This document shows, one piece after another, positions 20,005-20,022 of a stretch of 20,022 nt of DNA. Every line of letters starts with the position of its first letter. Within the stretch, counting starts at the first letter, position 1. The translations under genes were made by a program, and so were the position numbers. The notes beneath the pieces were generated by a model. That model was given only the letters and a program-made list of their open reading frames with translations. It had not been told where the DNA came from and did no database searches. Source of the stretch: an uncultured Lachnospiraceae bacterium (GTDB lineage: Bacteria; Bacillota; Clostridia; Lachnospirales; Lachnospiraceae); assembly GCA_934402515.1 (NCBI GenBank), contig CAKRTZ010000043.1, forward strand, positions 1 to 20,022. The letters are read 5' to 3'.

Positions 20005-20022
20005 CCTCGTTCCTTTCGCCTG

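Overview
The window looks like chromosomal DNA of a low-to-mid GC gut-type Firmicute, most likely a Lachnospiraceae (Clostridia). Reasons are the clostridial gene order tig-clpP-clpX-engB, the class B sortase, the ECF-type folate transporter behind a tetrahydrofolate riboswitch, strong AGGAGG ribosome binding sites, several TTG/GTG starts and near-consensus promoters with 17-nt spacers. Almost every gene is on the minus strand; the exception is the folT unit (about 7935-8785, plus strand). I see no tRNA, rRNA, CRISPR array, transposase or prophage gene.

Region 1 (1-547): the 5' part of an AgrA/LytR-type response regulator, with a promoter and a pair of 10-bp direct repeats 21 bp apart, followed by a hairpin terminator that closes the neighbouring operon. 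Region 2 (548-3208): a heavy-metal efflux operon, arsR/smtB-type repressor, then a free-standing HMA metallochaperone, then a Zn/Cd/Pb-type P1B ATPase that lacks its own HMA domain. Its promoter carries a 12-bp inverted repeat, and a second SmtB-like box lies inside the operon. Region 3 (3249-3946): a TetR regulator with its own promoter and a palindrome. Region 4 (3943-7892): a ferrous-iron operon, feoA-feoA-feoB, then two tiny membrane proteins too short for ordinary gene calling, an aberrant Cys-rich Fur-family protein, and a membrane-anchored HMA protein.

Region 5 (7935-8785): promoter, THF riboswitch, a sequence able to sequester the Shine-Dalgarno, folT and a bidirectional terminator. 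Region 6 (8800-10920): a membrane-anchored GH25 muramidase and, separately, a secreted CAP/SCP-domain protein downstream of a c-di-GMP-I-type riboswitch and an intrinsic terminator. Region 7 (10939-14133): engB, a VanZ-like protein, a DUF308 membrane protein, a protein resembling the cobalamin-dependent methionine synthase reactivation domain, and sortase B, closely packed. Region 8 (14186-17485): tig-clpP-clpX with an extended -10 promoter and a terminator hairpin after clpX. Region 9 (17494-20022): an SsuA/NMT1-like lipoprotein and a single-chain fusion of ABC permease and ATPase.

The most interesting unit is the Feo cluster. Its Fur-family member appears to have replaced the usual metal-binding histidines with cysteines (one His, ten Cys), and it is co-encoded with a membrane HMA protein and two micro-membrane proteins. 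The two TTAG-N6-CTAA boxes in the operon look more like DtxR-family than Fur sites. The single-chain ABC permease-ATPase with altered Q-loop and signature motifs is the second most unusual element.
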